From Methanosphaera sp. (GTDB taxonomy: Archaea; Methanobacteriota; Methanobacteria; Methanobacteriales; Methanobacteriaceae): a DNA stretch of 49,908 nt. This document shows, one piece after another, positions 15,625 to 25,081 of this stretch. The notes beneath the pieces are model-generated. The model made no database searches. It worked only from the letters and a program-made list of their open reading frames with translations, and was not told the DNA's origin. Where the stretch lies: positions 1 to 49,908 of the forward strand of contig JAFRMD010000054.1 of assembly GCA_017430835.1 (NCBI GenBank), written 5' to 3'. The position numbers were made by a program, and so were the translations under genes. Positions within the stretch are counted from its first letter, which is position 1; every line of letters starts with the position of its first letter.

Positions 15625-18324
15625 ATGAATTATCAATTCAAATTTTCAATTATAATAGCAATCTATAATACCGGTGAATATTTATATCAATCTTTAGACT
15701 CTGTGATTAATCAAACATTAGATTTTGAAGAGAATGTTCAATTAATTTTAGTTGATGATAAAAGTACGGACAATTCAAGGGATATTATTACAGAATATCA
15801 GGAAAGATACCCAGATAACATTGAATGCATTTTCTTAAAAGAAAACAACGGTCAATCAAATGCTAGAAATCAAGGATTAAAACACGCAAAAGGTAAATAC
15901 GTTAATTTTTTAGACAGTGATGATTACTTATCTGAGAATTGTTTAGAGGAAGTTTATCCATTTTTCGAAGAACATTACGCAGAAACCGATATTGTTGCCA
16001 TTCCAATTTATTTTTTTGAAAGGATGAATGGAGAACACATTTTAAATAAAAAATTCAAAAGAAGTAGAGTAATTGATTTAATTGAAGAACCTAATAATCC
16101 ACAATTATCCTCTTCTTCAGCCTTTTTCAAGGAAGAAACTCTGCGTAGATATGAATTTCCTACAAACGTATCTTTTTCTGAAGATTCAATATTAATCAAT
16201 AAACTGCTATTTGAAAAAAAGACCCTTGGTGTACTTAATACTGCCAAATATTATTATAGAAAAAGAGCAGATTCATCATCTACCATTGATACTTCTACAT
16301 TAAAAGAGGATTACTTCATAGATAGATTGAAAAATTATTTTATTCATTTGATAGATTTTAGTATCGAAAAGGAAAATGAAGTACTGAAATTTATCCAGTA
16401 CATGTTTGCATATGAGATTCAATGGACTTTAAGACAACCAGAATTATCATTAGAAAATACGAAAGATAAAGAGTTATTTTGGGAGTTATTGGATTATATC
16501 ATTAGTTACATAGACTTTGAATGCATAGCAAAAAATCAATATGTTACCTATGACTTATGCAAATTGTATTTTATCTATTTGAAAAAGAAAAACTTACATT
16601 TTGATTATGAGGATAATGAACTAAAAATCAAATCAGATGATTATGTATTGGATAATTTGAATAGGCATAAATTATGGATTGATATAATAAAGATTGAGGA
16701 CAACACCCTGTACATATCAGGATTTTTAAATAGTTTATTTGATATTGATCATATATCTGTTGTCGCTACAAGAATAGATTCTAAAAACAATAAAAAAGAG
16801 TTTATCGGCAAATATGTTAAATATACATCTAGAAAAGATGTTGTGTTTTTATCACAAAAATGGCAGTTTAAACATAACTTTGACTTAGAAATTCCATTGG
16901 ATGATAATGATTTTACAAATGTACTTCTTAATTTGATTTTCCATAAAGATAAAGACAAAGATAATTTCAATAAGGATAATGTGATAGCAATTGACTTGAC
17001 AATTGATTTTTCAAAATTGTCCAATCTGTCAAATATCAGCAATTACTTTGTTAATGATTCGAAAATATTATTGTTCCAATCCAATATGTTTAAAATATAC
17101 CCGTATAAGTATAAATCATTGATTAGAAGGGAATTAGAGGTTTTAAATAAACTTATTAAACAAAAGCATTACAGGTATAAAGAAGCGGTTTGTTTAAGAA
17201 GCATTTATTTATTCACATATCCTTTTATTAGACATATGAAAAAAAATAAGTCAATTTACATTTTCATGGATCGGCCGGATTCAGGTGATGATAATGCGGC
17301 ACACCTATTTAAATATGCAAATACAATTGATGATGAAAATATCAAGTATTATGCTCTTGAAAAGACGGGAAAACGTTTTAATGAACTTTCACAAATCGGT
17401 AAAATTTTGAAATACAAATCATTCAAACATAAACTAATGTATCTGCATGCTGATAAAATTATTTCATCACATCCTTATCAAAGTGTAATTAATCCATTTT
17501 TTGAATATGACAAGATTACAAATATGTTCTATAATGGTTTGATAACATCAAAAATATACTTTTTACAGCATGGAGTGACACTTGGTAATATTTCAGGATG
17601 GCTATCCAAGTTTGATAAGGATTTATCATTGATTACAACGGTATCTCAACAAGAACATGATTCATACTTGACAGAAGGCTATAACTATGATGAAGAGATC
17701 ATCCAGATACTGGGTTTTCCAAGGTATGATAATTTAAAGGACAATTCAAAAAAGCAGATATTAATTATTCCATCATGGAGAAAATATTTGAAAGGAAATA
17801 AGAATTTCTTTTTGAATTCACATTATTATCATAATTTAGAGAAGCTACTTAACAATGAGAAATTATTGAAATTATCTAAAAAATACGATTACAATATTGT
17901 ATTTAAAGCACATCCAGAATTAAATAGGAAAATAACGAAGGATGAAAGATATTTGGATTTATTAAATATCAATGAAGATATTTATATCTCGGAAAAGGAA
18001 TCTTATCAACAATTATTTGAAGAATCAGCTATAATGATTACCGATTATTCATCCGTTTTCTTTGACTTTGCATATCTTAAAAAGGCTTTAATATACTATC
18101 AGCCGGAAGATGATTATCATTATGAGGACAGTTATTTTGACTTTGAAAGCATGGGATTTGGTGATGTAATACACGATGAAAACAAATTACTGGAAAAGAT
18201 AGAGTATTACATCAAAAATGAATGTGATAATGAAGACAAATACAAAGAACGCGTGAATAAATTTTTCAAATATAATGATAAAAATAATTGTAAGCGAGTT
18301 TATGATTGGATTAAACATCATTAA
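15625..18324 (+). CDS. GT2 glycosyltransferase fused to TagF-like polyol-phosphate transferase
   Basis: 899 residues. Residues 1-230 are a family 2 glycosyltransferase (Phe-Ser-Ile-Ile-Ile-Ala-Ile-Tyr-Asn, Asp-Asp-Lys-Ser-Thr-Asp, metal motif Asp-Ser-Asp-Asp). Residues ~340-450 form a beta-rich linker. Residues ~530-899 are a CDP-glycerol glycerophosphotransferase (TagB/TagF) domain, with Phe-Leu-Gln-His-Gly-Val (~645), Gly-Phe-Pro-Arg-Tyr-Asp (~697), Lys-Ala-His-Pro-Glu-Leu (~760) and Ile-Thr-Asp-Tyr-Ser-Ser-Val-Phe-Phe-Asp-Phe (~805). Such fusions add sugar and polyol-phosphate to a growing teichoic-acid-like chain at the inner membrane face. The start at 15625 matches the N terminus of the paralogue at 27717; an ATG nine bases earlier exists but overlaps the GGATG site. 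First gene of a plus-strand run to 23900. Confidence 0.9.
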   Translation: MNYQFKFSIIIAIYNTGEYLYQSLDSVINQTLDFEENVQLILVDDKSTDNSRDIITEYQERYPDNIECIFLKENNGQSNARNQGLKHAKGKYVNFLDSDDYLSENCLEEVYPFFEEHYAETDIVAIPIYFFERMNGEHILNKKFKRSRVIDLIEEPNNPQLSSSSAFFKEETLRRYEFPTNVSFSEDSILINKLLFEKKTLGVLNTAKYYYRKRADSSSTIDTSTLKEDYFIDRLKNYFIHLIDFSIEKENEVLKFIQYMFAYEIQWTLRQPELSLENTKDKELFWELLDYIISYIDFECIAKNQYVTYDLCKLYFIYLKKKNLHFDYEDNELKIKSDDYVLDNLNRHKLWIDIIKIEDNTLYISGFLNSLFDIDHISVVATRIDSKNNKKEFIGKYVKYTSRKDVVFLSQKWQFKHNFDLEIPLDDNDFTNVLLNLIFHKDKDKDNFNKDNVIAIDLTIDFSKLSNLSNISNYFVNDSKILLFQSNMFKIYPYKYKSLIRRELEVLNKLIKQKHYRYKEAVCLRSIYLFTYPFIRHMKKNKSIYIFMDRPDSGDDNAAHLFKYANTIDDENIKYYALEKTGKRFNELSQIGKILKYKSFKHKLMYLHADKIISSHPYQSVINPFFEYDKITNMFYNGLITSKIYFLQHGVTLGNISGWLSKFDKDLSLITTVSQQEHDSYLTEGYNYDEEIIQILGFPRYDNLKDNSKKQILIIPSWRKYLKGNKNFFLNSHYYHNLEKLLNNEKLLKLSKKYDYNIVFKAHPELNRKITKDERYLDLLNINEDIYISEKESYQQLFEESAIMITDYSSVFFDFAYLKKALIYYQPEDDYHYEDSYFDFESMGFGDVIHDENKLLEKIEYYIKNECDNEDKYKERVNKFFKYNDKNNCKRVYDWIKHH

Positions 18325-18378
18325 TAAAATCTAAATATATCAATAAACAAACAATAAGCATAAAGAGGGGGTGTAATT

Positions 18379-19245
18379 ATTAAAGTAGACTTATTAAATA
18401 TTGATGAAAAAAATGAAGGACGATATCACTTCAAAGTAAACACCAATAGATTTCAGATACATTACAGAATTACCAATATTCCAGAAGGATATTATCCCCA
18501 TTTAGGTGTAACAGCAAGAGAAGGAATAATTCTACTGTATAAACATCCTGAAAAAAAATTATGGACAAGCATTGATGCATATCACAATGGAAACATAGCT
18601 AATGTTAACATGAGCCACATGTTAAACAATAATGTATGCTATGAAGTTTTATTATATGTTCCATTGTTAAGTGATGTTGAGGAGCTAACTGTTGAATTAA
18701 ATGATGATGCATCATTAGAGATAATCAAAAAGAGCAATGATAGAAGTATCCTGCTATGTGGTGGACCAAGCAGTTTTGGTATTGGTTGTACTGCTGTTAG
18801 TCTGATGTTTTCCAATATCCTCTCCAGAAAGTTGGATGTTCCAATAACTAATGTAACATATAATCAAGAGGATTACATGAAAAAGCTACAAGAACACTTT
18901 TCAAATAATGAAGACAAATATGATATAGGAATTATAGAATTAAATACAAACGAAAATGATTGTTTGGAATATAATTTAAAAGAAATAATTTCCCAAATGA
19001 ATTCCCGTTGTAATGTAGTTATTGGATGGTATTATTTTAAAGAACTAGAACCGGTTTTCAAAAAATTACTTAAAGATGAAATTGATAATGACAAGATTAT
19101 CCTTAAAGATATATCCTGCATATTTGATGAAAACAATAGGGACATTTGTACCTATGGTAACAATATAATAAACGATACAGGCAATATCCATATCTTTAAG
19201 ATATTATTTTCTACTATTTGTGAGGTTTCAAAATGGAATATTTAA
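18379..19245 (+). CDS. SGNH-hydrolase-like paralogue, probably inactive, ATT start
   Basis: The first ATG in frame (18610) would drop an 77-residue N-terminal part that is clearly coding: an uninterrupted, well-composed beta-rich stretch running back to 18364. AGGGGGTG (18365-18372) lies six bases before ATT at 18379, with no ATG, GTG or TTG available in frame, so the start is most likely ATT (288 residues). Domain order matches the next two genes: N-terminal beta-sandwich, then SGNH-type fold with Gly-Gly-Pro-Ser-Ser-Phe-Gly where the nucleophile block belongs. No C-terminal Asp-x-x-His is visible, so hydrolysis is doubtful. It begins 54 bases after the GT2-TagF gene and overlaps the next gene by 13 bases. 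Confidence 0.7.
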   Translation: MKVDLLNIDEKNEGRYHFKVNTNRFQIHYRITNIPEGYYPHLGVTAREGIILLYKHPEKKLWTSIDAYHNGNIANVNMSHMLNNNVCYEVLLYVPLLSDVEELTVELNDDASLEIIKKSNDRSILLCGGPSSFGIGCTAVSLMFSNILSRKLDVPITNVTYNQEDYMKKLQEHFSNNEDKYDIGIIELNTNENDCLEYNLKEIISQMNSRCNVVIGWYYFKELEPVFKKLLKDEIDNDKIILKDISCIFDENNRDICTYGNNIINDTGNIHIFKILFSTICEVSKWNI

Positions 19246-20291
19246 ATTCGACGGAAGATAAACTGAAATGCATAGACGAAAAGAAGATACAGTACTTAGA
19301 TTTATTTGATTATCCTGAATATTTCTATGGAAACATCAATAATACAGAAAATACTGATTTTTGCAAATACCCTAAGCTAATTCAAGATGAAATGAAGGAC
19401 TTTGAGGCTATCGCCATAAGAGAAATGAGTAATTATAACAGATGCCCTACAGGTGTTAGATTACGCTTTAATACTAACAGCAAACGATTGATATTTAAGA
19501 TAGAGCTTAAAAGAAAATGGGACTATCAAAAATTAAATAACTTAAATTCCTCAGGTTTTGATGTTTATACTATTGAAGGGGAATCATATATACACCAGGA
19601 GGTTTTTTCTCCAGGACATGGACATAACATATTTGCTAAAGAGATAACTACTCCTCCAAATGGAAACATATGCATATTCCTTCCAAATTATAATAGCATA
19701 AATAAAATATACCTCGGAATAGAAGAGAATTCAAAAATCAATCAACTGGATTATCCTGAAAACAAGCAGTTACCTATCATATTCTATGGAAACTCTGTCA
19801 CACAAGGAGCATCAGCATCCAAAAGTGGAAATTCATTCGTAAATATGACAAGCAGAATATTAAATAGAGATATCATCAATTTATCCTGTTCGTCATGCTG
19901 TAAAGGTACATCCAATACTGCCGAATTAATTGGCATGATGAATTGCCATTCAATTGTTATAGACTATACTCAGAACGCTTATGATACAAACATATTTAGA
20001 AATACCCATGAACGATTTTATAAAAAAATACGTGAATATCACCCTGATATAAAAATAATACTTATGACAACGGCAAACTTTAACTTTTGGAGAGCATATG
20101 ATGATTTTGATGTCATTGTAGAAAACACATATAACAATGCCATCTACAGAAATGAAAACACTTTCCTAATTAATCAGAGAAAATTATTTGATGAAAATGA
20201 ATATGATTATATCTGTGTAGATAAAAGTCACTATACGGATTATGGTATGAAAAAAATTGCCGAAAAGATATGTGAAATACTTGATGAATAA
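19233..20291 (+). CDS. SGNH/GDSL-family hydrolase, probable glycan O-acyl esterase
   Basis: 352 residues. An N-terminal beta-sandwich (~60-170) is followed by an SGNH fold with block I Tyr-Gly-Asn-Ser-Val-Thr-Gln-Gly (~185-192, Ser as nucleophile) and block V Asp-Lys-Ser-His-Tyr-Thr-Asp-Tyr-Gly (~329-337, catalytic Asp and His). This two-domain layout is that of carbohydrate esterases and related acyl-hydrolases. No signal peptide, so it acts in the cytoplasm or is exported by an unseen route. It is the only one of three tandem paralogues with the complete catalytic set. The ATG overlaps the end of the previous gene by 13 bases. Probable role: removing or transferring acyl groups on the surface polymer. 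Confidence 0.82.
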   Translation: MEYLNSTEDKLKCIDEKKIQYLDLFDYPEYFYGNINNTENTDFCKYPKLIQDEMKDFEAIAIREMSNYNRCPTGVRLRFNTNSKRLIFKIELKRKWDYQKLNNLNSSGFDVYTIEGESYIHQEVFSPGHGHNIFAKEITTPPNGNICIFLPNYNSINKIYLGIEENSKINQLDYPENKQLPIIFYGNSVTQGASASKSGNSFVNMTSRILNRDIINLSCSSCCKGTSNTAELIGMMNCHSIVIDYTQNAYDTNIFRNTHERFYKKIREYHPDIKIILMTTANFNFWRAYDDFDVIVENTYNNAIYRNENTFLINQRKLFDENEYDYICVDKSHYTDYGMKKIAEKICEILDE

Positions 20292-20312
20292 ACCTGAAGG
20301 ATTGTGTTTATT

Positions 20313-21359
20313 ATGGAATATTTAGAATCTGTTGAAGATAAGTTAGATGCAATAAATGAAGAAAACATGATATATTATGACATTTTTGATTATCCAGAAT
20401 TAGTATATGGTACTATTAATCTAGCATCACATAATGTAAACTTTTCAAAAATACCTCAAACATTGCGTAAATCAATTACTAACGAAGAACAACTGAAAAA
20501 TATGGACAACCTAAGCCATTCCTCATATGGTTTAAGATTACGATTCCATACAAATGCCAAAAGGATTATTTTTAAGATTAATCTAAAACAAGATTATCAC
20601 TATGACAATATCCCACGAGCAAATTCAAGAGGTTTCGACGTGTACTCCTTAGATTACGATAGATATATCCATAAAACCACGATTATTAGTGAAAACAGAA
20701 AAGACTGTTTTGCAGAAGAGATCATATTTGAAGAGGAAGACAACAACATATGCATATTCCTTCCAAACTTTGATACTATTAATAAATTATTTATAGGAAT
20801 AGAAAAAGGTAATTCCATAGATGAACTTCCATACCTAGGCCATAACAAATTGCCCATAATCTTTTGTGGAAATGAATACACAATAGGAAAAACAGCAAGC
20901 AAAAGCGGCAATTCATACCCCAACATCACCAGTCAAATTTTGGATCAAAACATAATCAACTTATCATATTATCAAATGAATAAAGCAGAAGAAAAATTAG
21001 CTACATTTATAGGTAAATTTAATTGTGAAAGCATAATCATGGATTATAATGGACAGGATATAAATAAAAATGATTTTAAAGAATCCTATGAGAAATTTTA
21101 TGATAAACTTAGAATTTTCCATCCCCACAAGCAACTCATAATACTAACATCTTTATTAGATGATAATAATGAATACAATCCAACCATCTATGAGTTCTAT
21201 AATGATAAAAAAAGAAATGATGATAAAATAATATTAATCGATAAAAAAGAATTGCTTAAAGAAAATGGAATCCCAACTGATTGTTCTAATCAAAAAAACA
21301 ACGATGAAATATTGAAAGTTATCGCAGAAGAAATTTGTAATTTAATGAAAAAATACTGA
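20313..21359 (+). CDS. SGNH-hydrolase-like paralogue with lost catalytic residues
   Basis: 348 residues, clearly a tandem duplicate of the preceding gene: Met-Glu-Tyr-Leu-x-Ser-x-Glu-Asp-Lys-Leu at the start, Tyr-Gly-(Leu)-Arg-Leu-Arg-Phe-x-Thr-Asn, Ile-Cys-Ile-Phe-Leu-Pro-Asn, and Ser-Lys-Ser-Gly-Asn-Ser. Block I has changed to Cys-Gly-Asn-Glu-Tyr-Thr-Ile-Gly, so the nucleophilic Ser is now Glu, and the block V Asp-x-x-His is gone (Pro-Thr-Asp-Cys-Ser-Asn). It is probably a binding or structural subunit rather than an esterase. I chose the ATG at 20313 by alignment with its paralogue; a GTG at 20304 would add three residues. Confidence 0.8.
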   Translation: MEYLESVEDKLDAINEENMIYYDIFDYPELVYGTINLASHNVNFSKIPQTLRKSITNEEQLKNMDNLSHSSYGLRLRFHTNAKRIIFKINLKQDYHYDNIPRANSRGFDVYSLDYDRYIHKTTIISENRKDCFAEEIIFEEEDNNICIFLPNFDTINKLFIGIEKGNSIDELPYLGHNKLPIIFCGNEYTIGKTASKSGNSYPNITSQILDQNIINLSYYQMNKAEEKLATFIGKFNCESIIMDYNGQDINKNDFKESYEKFYDKLRIFHPHKQLIILTSLLDDNNEYNPTIYEFYNDKKRNDDKIILIDKKELLKENGIPTDCSNQKNNDEILKVIAEEICNLMKKY

Positions 21360-21393
21360 TAAATATTTTATAATTATTCAAACTGGTGTAATC

Positions 21394-22671
21394 ATGACAA
21401 AAGTATCTGTTATCATCCCCGTTTATAATGCCGAAGAATTCTTAACTGAATCAATAGACAGTATAAAAAATCAAAGCCTCATCGACATTGAAATAATATG
21501 TGTAAATGATGGTTCTACGGACAATTCATTGACTATGTTAAACAACATGGCAAAAAAGGACGGTAGAATTGTTGTAATAGACAAAGATAATGGGGGCTGT
21601 GGATCAGCAAGAAATAGGGGTTTGTCTTATGCCAATGGCGAATATTGTTACTTTTTTGATCCGGATGATTATGTTTTACCAGATGCTCTTGAAAAGTTAT
21701 ATGAAAATGCTTGTAACAATAATTCAGACATCGTTTTGAGCCAAATAGCCTGGTACAAAGAAGGCCATACTATAAATTATAATAAACCAGGATATAACAT
21801 TCAGGAAGTTTTTCCGGATGAAAATTTTAATGATTTCACCTTTGATTATCATGATGTGAAAGAATATGTACTGAATTCATATTATGCCCCATGGACTAAG
21901 TTATATAAAAAATCATTTTTAGATAGAAATGAATTCAAATTTGATGAAAACATAGCATTTGATGATGTACCGTTCCATGTTAAAACACTTCTCAAAGCAG
22001 ATAAGATTTCATTCATAAAAAAAGCATTTTATCATTACAGAACTACAAATAAAAAATCAGTTAACAATACCGTGACAAATGCAGTAGACATCATGAGAAT
22101 ATGTGATATTGTTGAAGAATACCTGAAAGAAAATGATTATTATAATGACTTTATCGCTGAATTTAATCATTTTAAAGTAACCCAAATTTTACTTTATATC
22201 ATATTTTCAAACTCTGAATGTTACTACAAATATGCCAAAAATGAATTTATCAAAATGAATGTTTCCAAAGAACACCTGCCTGAAAGTTTATATGAAAATT
22301 ACAGACTAGTATTATCCACGAACAGCTATAATGAATATAGAATTAAAAGTAATGCCCCACCTATTCCGAATAAAAATCAGGAATATCTGGAAAAAATTAA
22401 AAAGCTTGAAAACAAGATAGACTCTTTGAATAAAAATAATGATGAATTAATAAAACAAAAAAATAATAACATAAAAGAAAAAAATCAAATCAAAGTCGAA
22501 TATGATGATTTAAAGCAAAAACATGATATTATATTGAATAAACATAAACAATTGGAAGAGGAATCCGAAAAAATTAAAAAAATCAATGAAGATATTTTAT
22601 CTTCCAAAACCTGGAGGATAAATAGACTTATGCATAAAATAATAGCTATGTTCAAATTTGGTAATAAATAG
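21394..22671 (+). CDS. Family 2 glycosyltransferase with coiled-coil tail
   Basis: 425 residues. GT-A domain: Val-Ser-Val-Ile-Ile-Pro-Val-Tyr-Asn-Ala-Glu-Glu, Asn-Asp-Gly-Ser-Thr-Asp-Asn-Ser and Asp-Pro-Asp-Asp near 90, then Pro-Trp-Thr-Lys-Leu-Tyr-Lys-Lys. A Asn-Glu-Phe-Ile-Lys-Met-Asn motif near 285-291 is shared with the glycosyltransferases at 24008 and 27831. Residues ~325-405 are a continuous Lys/Glu/Asn coiled coil, and the end reads Leu-Ser-Ser-Lys-Thr-Trp-Arg-Ile-Asn-Arg-Leu, a variant of the tail seen on the protein at 6632. TGGTG precedes the ATG. It lies 34 bases after the SGNH trio in the same probable operon. Confidence 0.9.
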   Translation: MTKVSVIIPVYNAEEFLTESIDSIKNQSLIDIEIICVNDGSTDNSLTMLNNMAKKDGRIVVIDKDNGGCGSARNRGLSYANGEYCYFFDPDDYVLPDALEKLYENACNNNSDIVLSQIAWYKEGHTINYNKPGYNIQEVFPDENFNDFTFDYHDVKEYVLNSYYAPWTKLYKKSFLDRNEFKFDENIAFDDVPFHVKTLLKADKISFIKKAFYHYRTTNKKSVNNTVTNAVDIMRICDIVEEYLKENDYYNDFIAEFNHFKVTQILLYIIFSNSECYYKYAKNEFIKMNVSKEHLPESLYENYRLVLSTNSYNEYRIKSNAPPIPNKNQEYLEKIKKLENKIDSLNKNNDELIKQKNNNIKEKNQIKVEYDDLKQKHDIILNKHKQLEEESEKIKKINEDILSSKTWRINRLMHKIIAMFKFGNK

Positions 22672-22790
22672 ATATTATTTGACATTTAATGATAATTAAG
22701 AAAAAATAGATTATAGAACTCAGATAAATATATAATTAGATTTAAAATATAACACTTTATCGTTACAAAAAAAATTTAGGAGTTGAGGAT

Positions 22791-23900
22791 ATGAAAGAAT
22801 ATGATTATTTGATAGTTGGTGCAGGACTTTTTGGTTCCATATTCGCATACGAAATGAATAAAATCGGTAAAAAATGTTTAATTATCGAAAAACGAAACCA
22901 TATTGGGGGAAATATCTATACTGAAGAAAAAGAGGGTATAAATGTTCATAAATATGGAGCCCACATATTCCACGTGGATGATAAGAAAATATGGGAATAC
23001 ATAAATCAATTCGCAGATTTTAACCGTTATACCAATTCCCCAGTTGCCAATTATAATGGAACATTATATAACCTACCTTTCAACATGAATACCTTCTATC
23101 AGATGTGGGGCGTTAAAACTCCTCAAGAAGCCAAGGAAATGATTGAAAAACAGAAAAAAGAGGCCAACATTTCAGAACCTAAAAACCTTGAAGAACAGGC
23201 AATCTCTTTGGTTGGTAAAGACATTTATGAAAAACTCATTGAAGGATATACCGAAAAACAATGGGGTAAAAAATGTAGCGAGCTACCATCATTTATTATT
23301 AAAAGATTACCAGTAAGGTTCACTTTTGACAATAATTACTTCAATGACTTGTATCAGGGAATTCCTATGGGTGGATATACTAGAATAGTTGAAAAAATGA
23401 TTGAAGGTATTGAGGTTAAACTGAACACTGATTTCTTTGATGATAAAGATAGATGGCTGAACATAGCTGATAAAATCGTATTTACCGGTATGATTGATGA
23501 GTTTTATGACTATTGCTATGGAGAACTTGAATATAGAGGATTGGAATTTGAAGAGGAAGTGCTTGACATGGATAACTTCCAGGGCAATGCCGTGATAAAC
23601 TATACTGACAGCAAAACACCATATACCCGTATTATTGAGCATAAACACTTCGATAATGCAGAATCCGAGAAGACCATAATTACAAAAGAGTATCCTAAAA
23701 CATGGTCCAAAGGTGAAGAAGCATATTATCCAATAAATGATGATAAAAACTCCGAATTATTCAAAAAATATAAAGACAAAGCAGATAAAGAAGAAAATAT
23801 TATTTTCGGTGGACGTTTAGGAATGTATCAATACTTTGACATGTGGAAAGTTATTGAAGTAACTTTAGAAGCTGTTGAGAAAGAGAAACATAACTTTTAG
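22791..23900 (+). CDS. glf: UDP-galactopyranose mutase
   Basis: 369 residues, the normal length for bacterial-type Glf. It is a flavoenzyme that converts UDP-galactopyranose to UDP-galactofuranose, the donor for galactofuranose in surface glycans. Visible hallmarks are the FAD Rossmann turn Val-Gly-Ala-Gly-Leu-Phe-Gly (8-14), Glu-Lys-Arg-Asn-His-Ile-Gly-Gly-Asn (~33-41), Lys-Tyr-Gly-Ala-His-Ile-Phe-His (~54-61), Tyr-Thr-Glu-Lys-Gln-Trp-Gly (~157-163) and the C-terminal Gly-Gly-Arg-Leu-Gly-Met-Tyr-Gln-Tyr-Phe-Asp. Ribosome-binding GGAG is 9 bases before the ATG. It ends the plus-strand run and implies that at least one neighbouring glycosyltransferase adds galactofuranose. T-rich sequence 23939-23950 may end the transcript. 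Confidence 0.96.
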   Translation: MKEYDYLIVGAGLFGSIFAYEMNKIGKKCLIIEKRNHIGGNIYTEEKEGINVHKYGAHIFHVDDKKIWEYINQFADFNRYTNSPVANYNGTLYNLPFNMNTFYQMWGVKTPQEAKEMIEKQKKEANISEPKNLEEQAISLVGKDIYEKLIEGYTEKQWGKKCSELPSFIIKRLPVRFTFDNNYFNDLYQGIPMGGYTRIVEKMIEGIEVKLNTDFFDDKDRWLNIADKIVFTGMIDEFYDYCYGELEYRGLEFEEEVLDMDNFQGNAVINYTDSKTPYTRIIEHKHFDNAESEKTIITKEYPKTWSKGEEAYYPINDDKNSELFKKYKDKADKEENIIFGGRLGMYQYFDMWKVIEVTLEAVEKEKHNF

Positions 23901-24007
23901 ACATTCTTCAATATATTTTAAAAAATATTCGTCCTTCTTCATTTTTTTTTAAGTATATTCTATTTTCTATTAGATACAATTCAAGAATTGCATTGATACT
24001 TAAAAAA

Positions 24008-25081
24008 CTATTTCCTGTTCTTAATAGCTTCCATTACTATCCTATCCAACTCCTCATCACTTTTATCAACAACAAGATTTTCATTGGAGTTATCATTTGC
24101 CACGTATTCATCAAAGTCTAAACTGATTACTTCAATATAAAAACAGCGGATATGAATCGGCAACTGATTTAATGTTGTGCCGGATAAGTTCATTTTTAAA
24201 AATTCATCTTTGATTTTTCCATAAAGAACCTCTTTATTTTCGGGATGGATATATTTAAACCTGGCCTTTAATTCAGTTAGTTTATATTGAATATAATTTA
24301 ACCGTAATTCATCCATCTTATCAGTTTTAACTAGAAATTCCTCAATATCTTTTAAAATATCGAAAAATATGAAACTTTCAGTTGTTCCTGCAATGTTATT
24401 CTGTAAAGAGTATTGATCATCTTTTCTATAGTGATACAATATCTTTGGTAGATATGATATTCTTTTTGCATAAATTATTACCTGGATGTGAAATAGATTA
24501 TCTTCAAACAATTTATACTTGAATTGCAGATTATATTTATCTAAAAATGATTTTTTGAAAAAATGTGTCCATATAACCAGATAAGTGTTCAATACTAATT
24601 TTTTATTAAAATTATAATCAAATGAAAAGTTATTCCAATCAATATCCTTATTGTTTAACGGATAAATTCGTTTACGTTGTTTATCAGGGTATTCTTCTAT
24701 AGCATTATATAGCACCAATTCAGAATCGTTGTTTTCTGCATTTTCATACAATAGTTTTATCGCGTCTTTTTCAATCCAATCATCACCATCAACAAATAAA
24801 ATGTATTTACCATTTGATTTTGACAATCCATTATTCCTAGATTCGGAGGCACCACTATTGGATTGAGTATAAATTTTAATCCTTGAATCTTTGTTAGAAT
24901 ATTCATTTAATATATTTAAAGAATTATCTGTCGAACCATCGTTAACGCATATGATTTCTAAATTTTCATATGATTGATTCAACAGGGAATCTAAACAAGA
25001 TTTTAAATGTCGTTCTTCATTATATACTGGAACCACTATAGAAACTAAATCAGTCACAATTATCACATCCACTTTATACAT
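24008..25081 (-). CDS. Family 2 glycosyltransferase
   Basis: 357 residues. The GT-A motifs are Val-Ser-Ile-Val-Val-Pro-Val-Tyr-Asn, Asn-Asp-Gly-Ser-Thr-Asp-Asn-Ser and Asp-Gly-Asp-Asp-Trp. The acceptor half has Phe-Glu-Asp-Asn-Leu-Phe-His and Tyr-His-Tyr-Arg, and a later Asp-Glu-Phe-Leu-Lys-Met-Asn-Leu matches the paralogues at 21394 and 27831. No coiled-coil tail. The ATG at 25081 overlaps the stop of the upstream gene (TGATG), giving an N terminus eight residues longer than usual. GTG at 25057, four bases after GGATGTGAT, is a better-placed start and gives Met-Thr-Asp-Leu-Val-Ser-Ile. Second gene of a two-gene minus-strand operon. Confidence 0.9.
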   Translation of the reverse strand: MYKVDVIIVTDLVSIVVPVYNEERHLKSCLDSLLNQSYENLEIICVNDGSTDNSLNILNEYSNKDSRIKIYTQSNSGASESRNNGLSKSNGKYILFVDGDDWIEKDAIKLLYENAENNDSELVLYNAIEEYPDKQRKRIYPLNNKDIDWNNFSFDYNFNKKLVLNTYLVIWTHFFKKSFLDKYNLQFKYKLFEDNLFHIQVIIYAKRISYLPKILYHYRKDDQYSLQNNIAGTTESFIFFDILKDIEEFLVKTDKMDELRLNYIQYKLTELKARFKYIHPENKEVLYGKIKDEFLKMNLSGTTLNQLPIHIRCFYIEVISLDFDEYVANDNSNENLVVDKSDEELDRIVMEAIKNRK

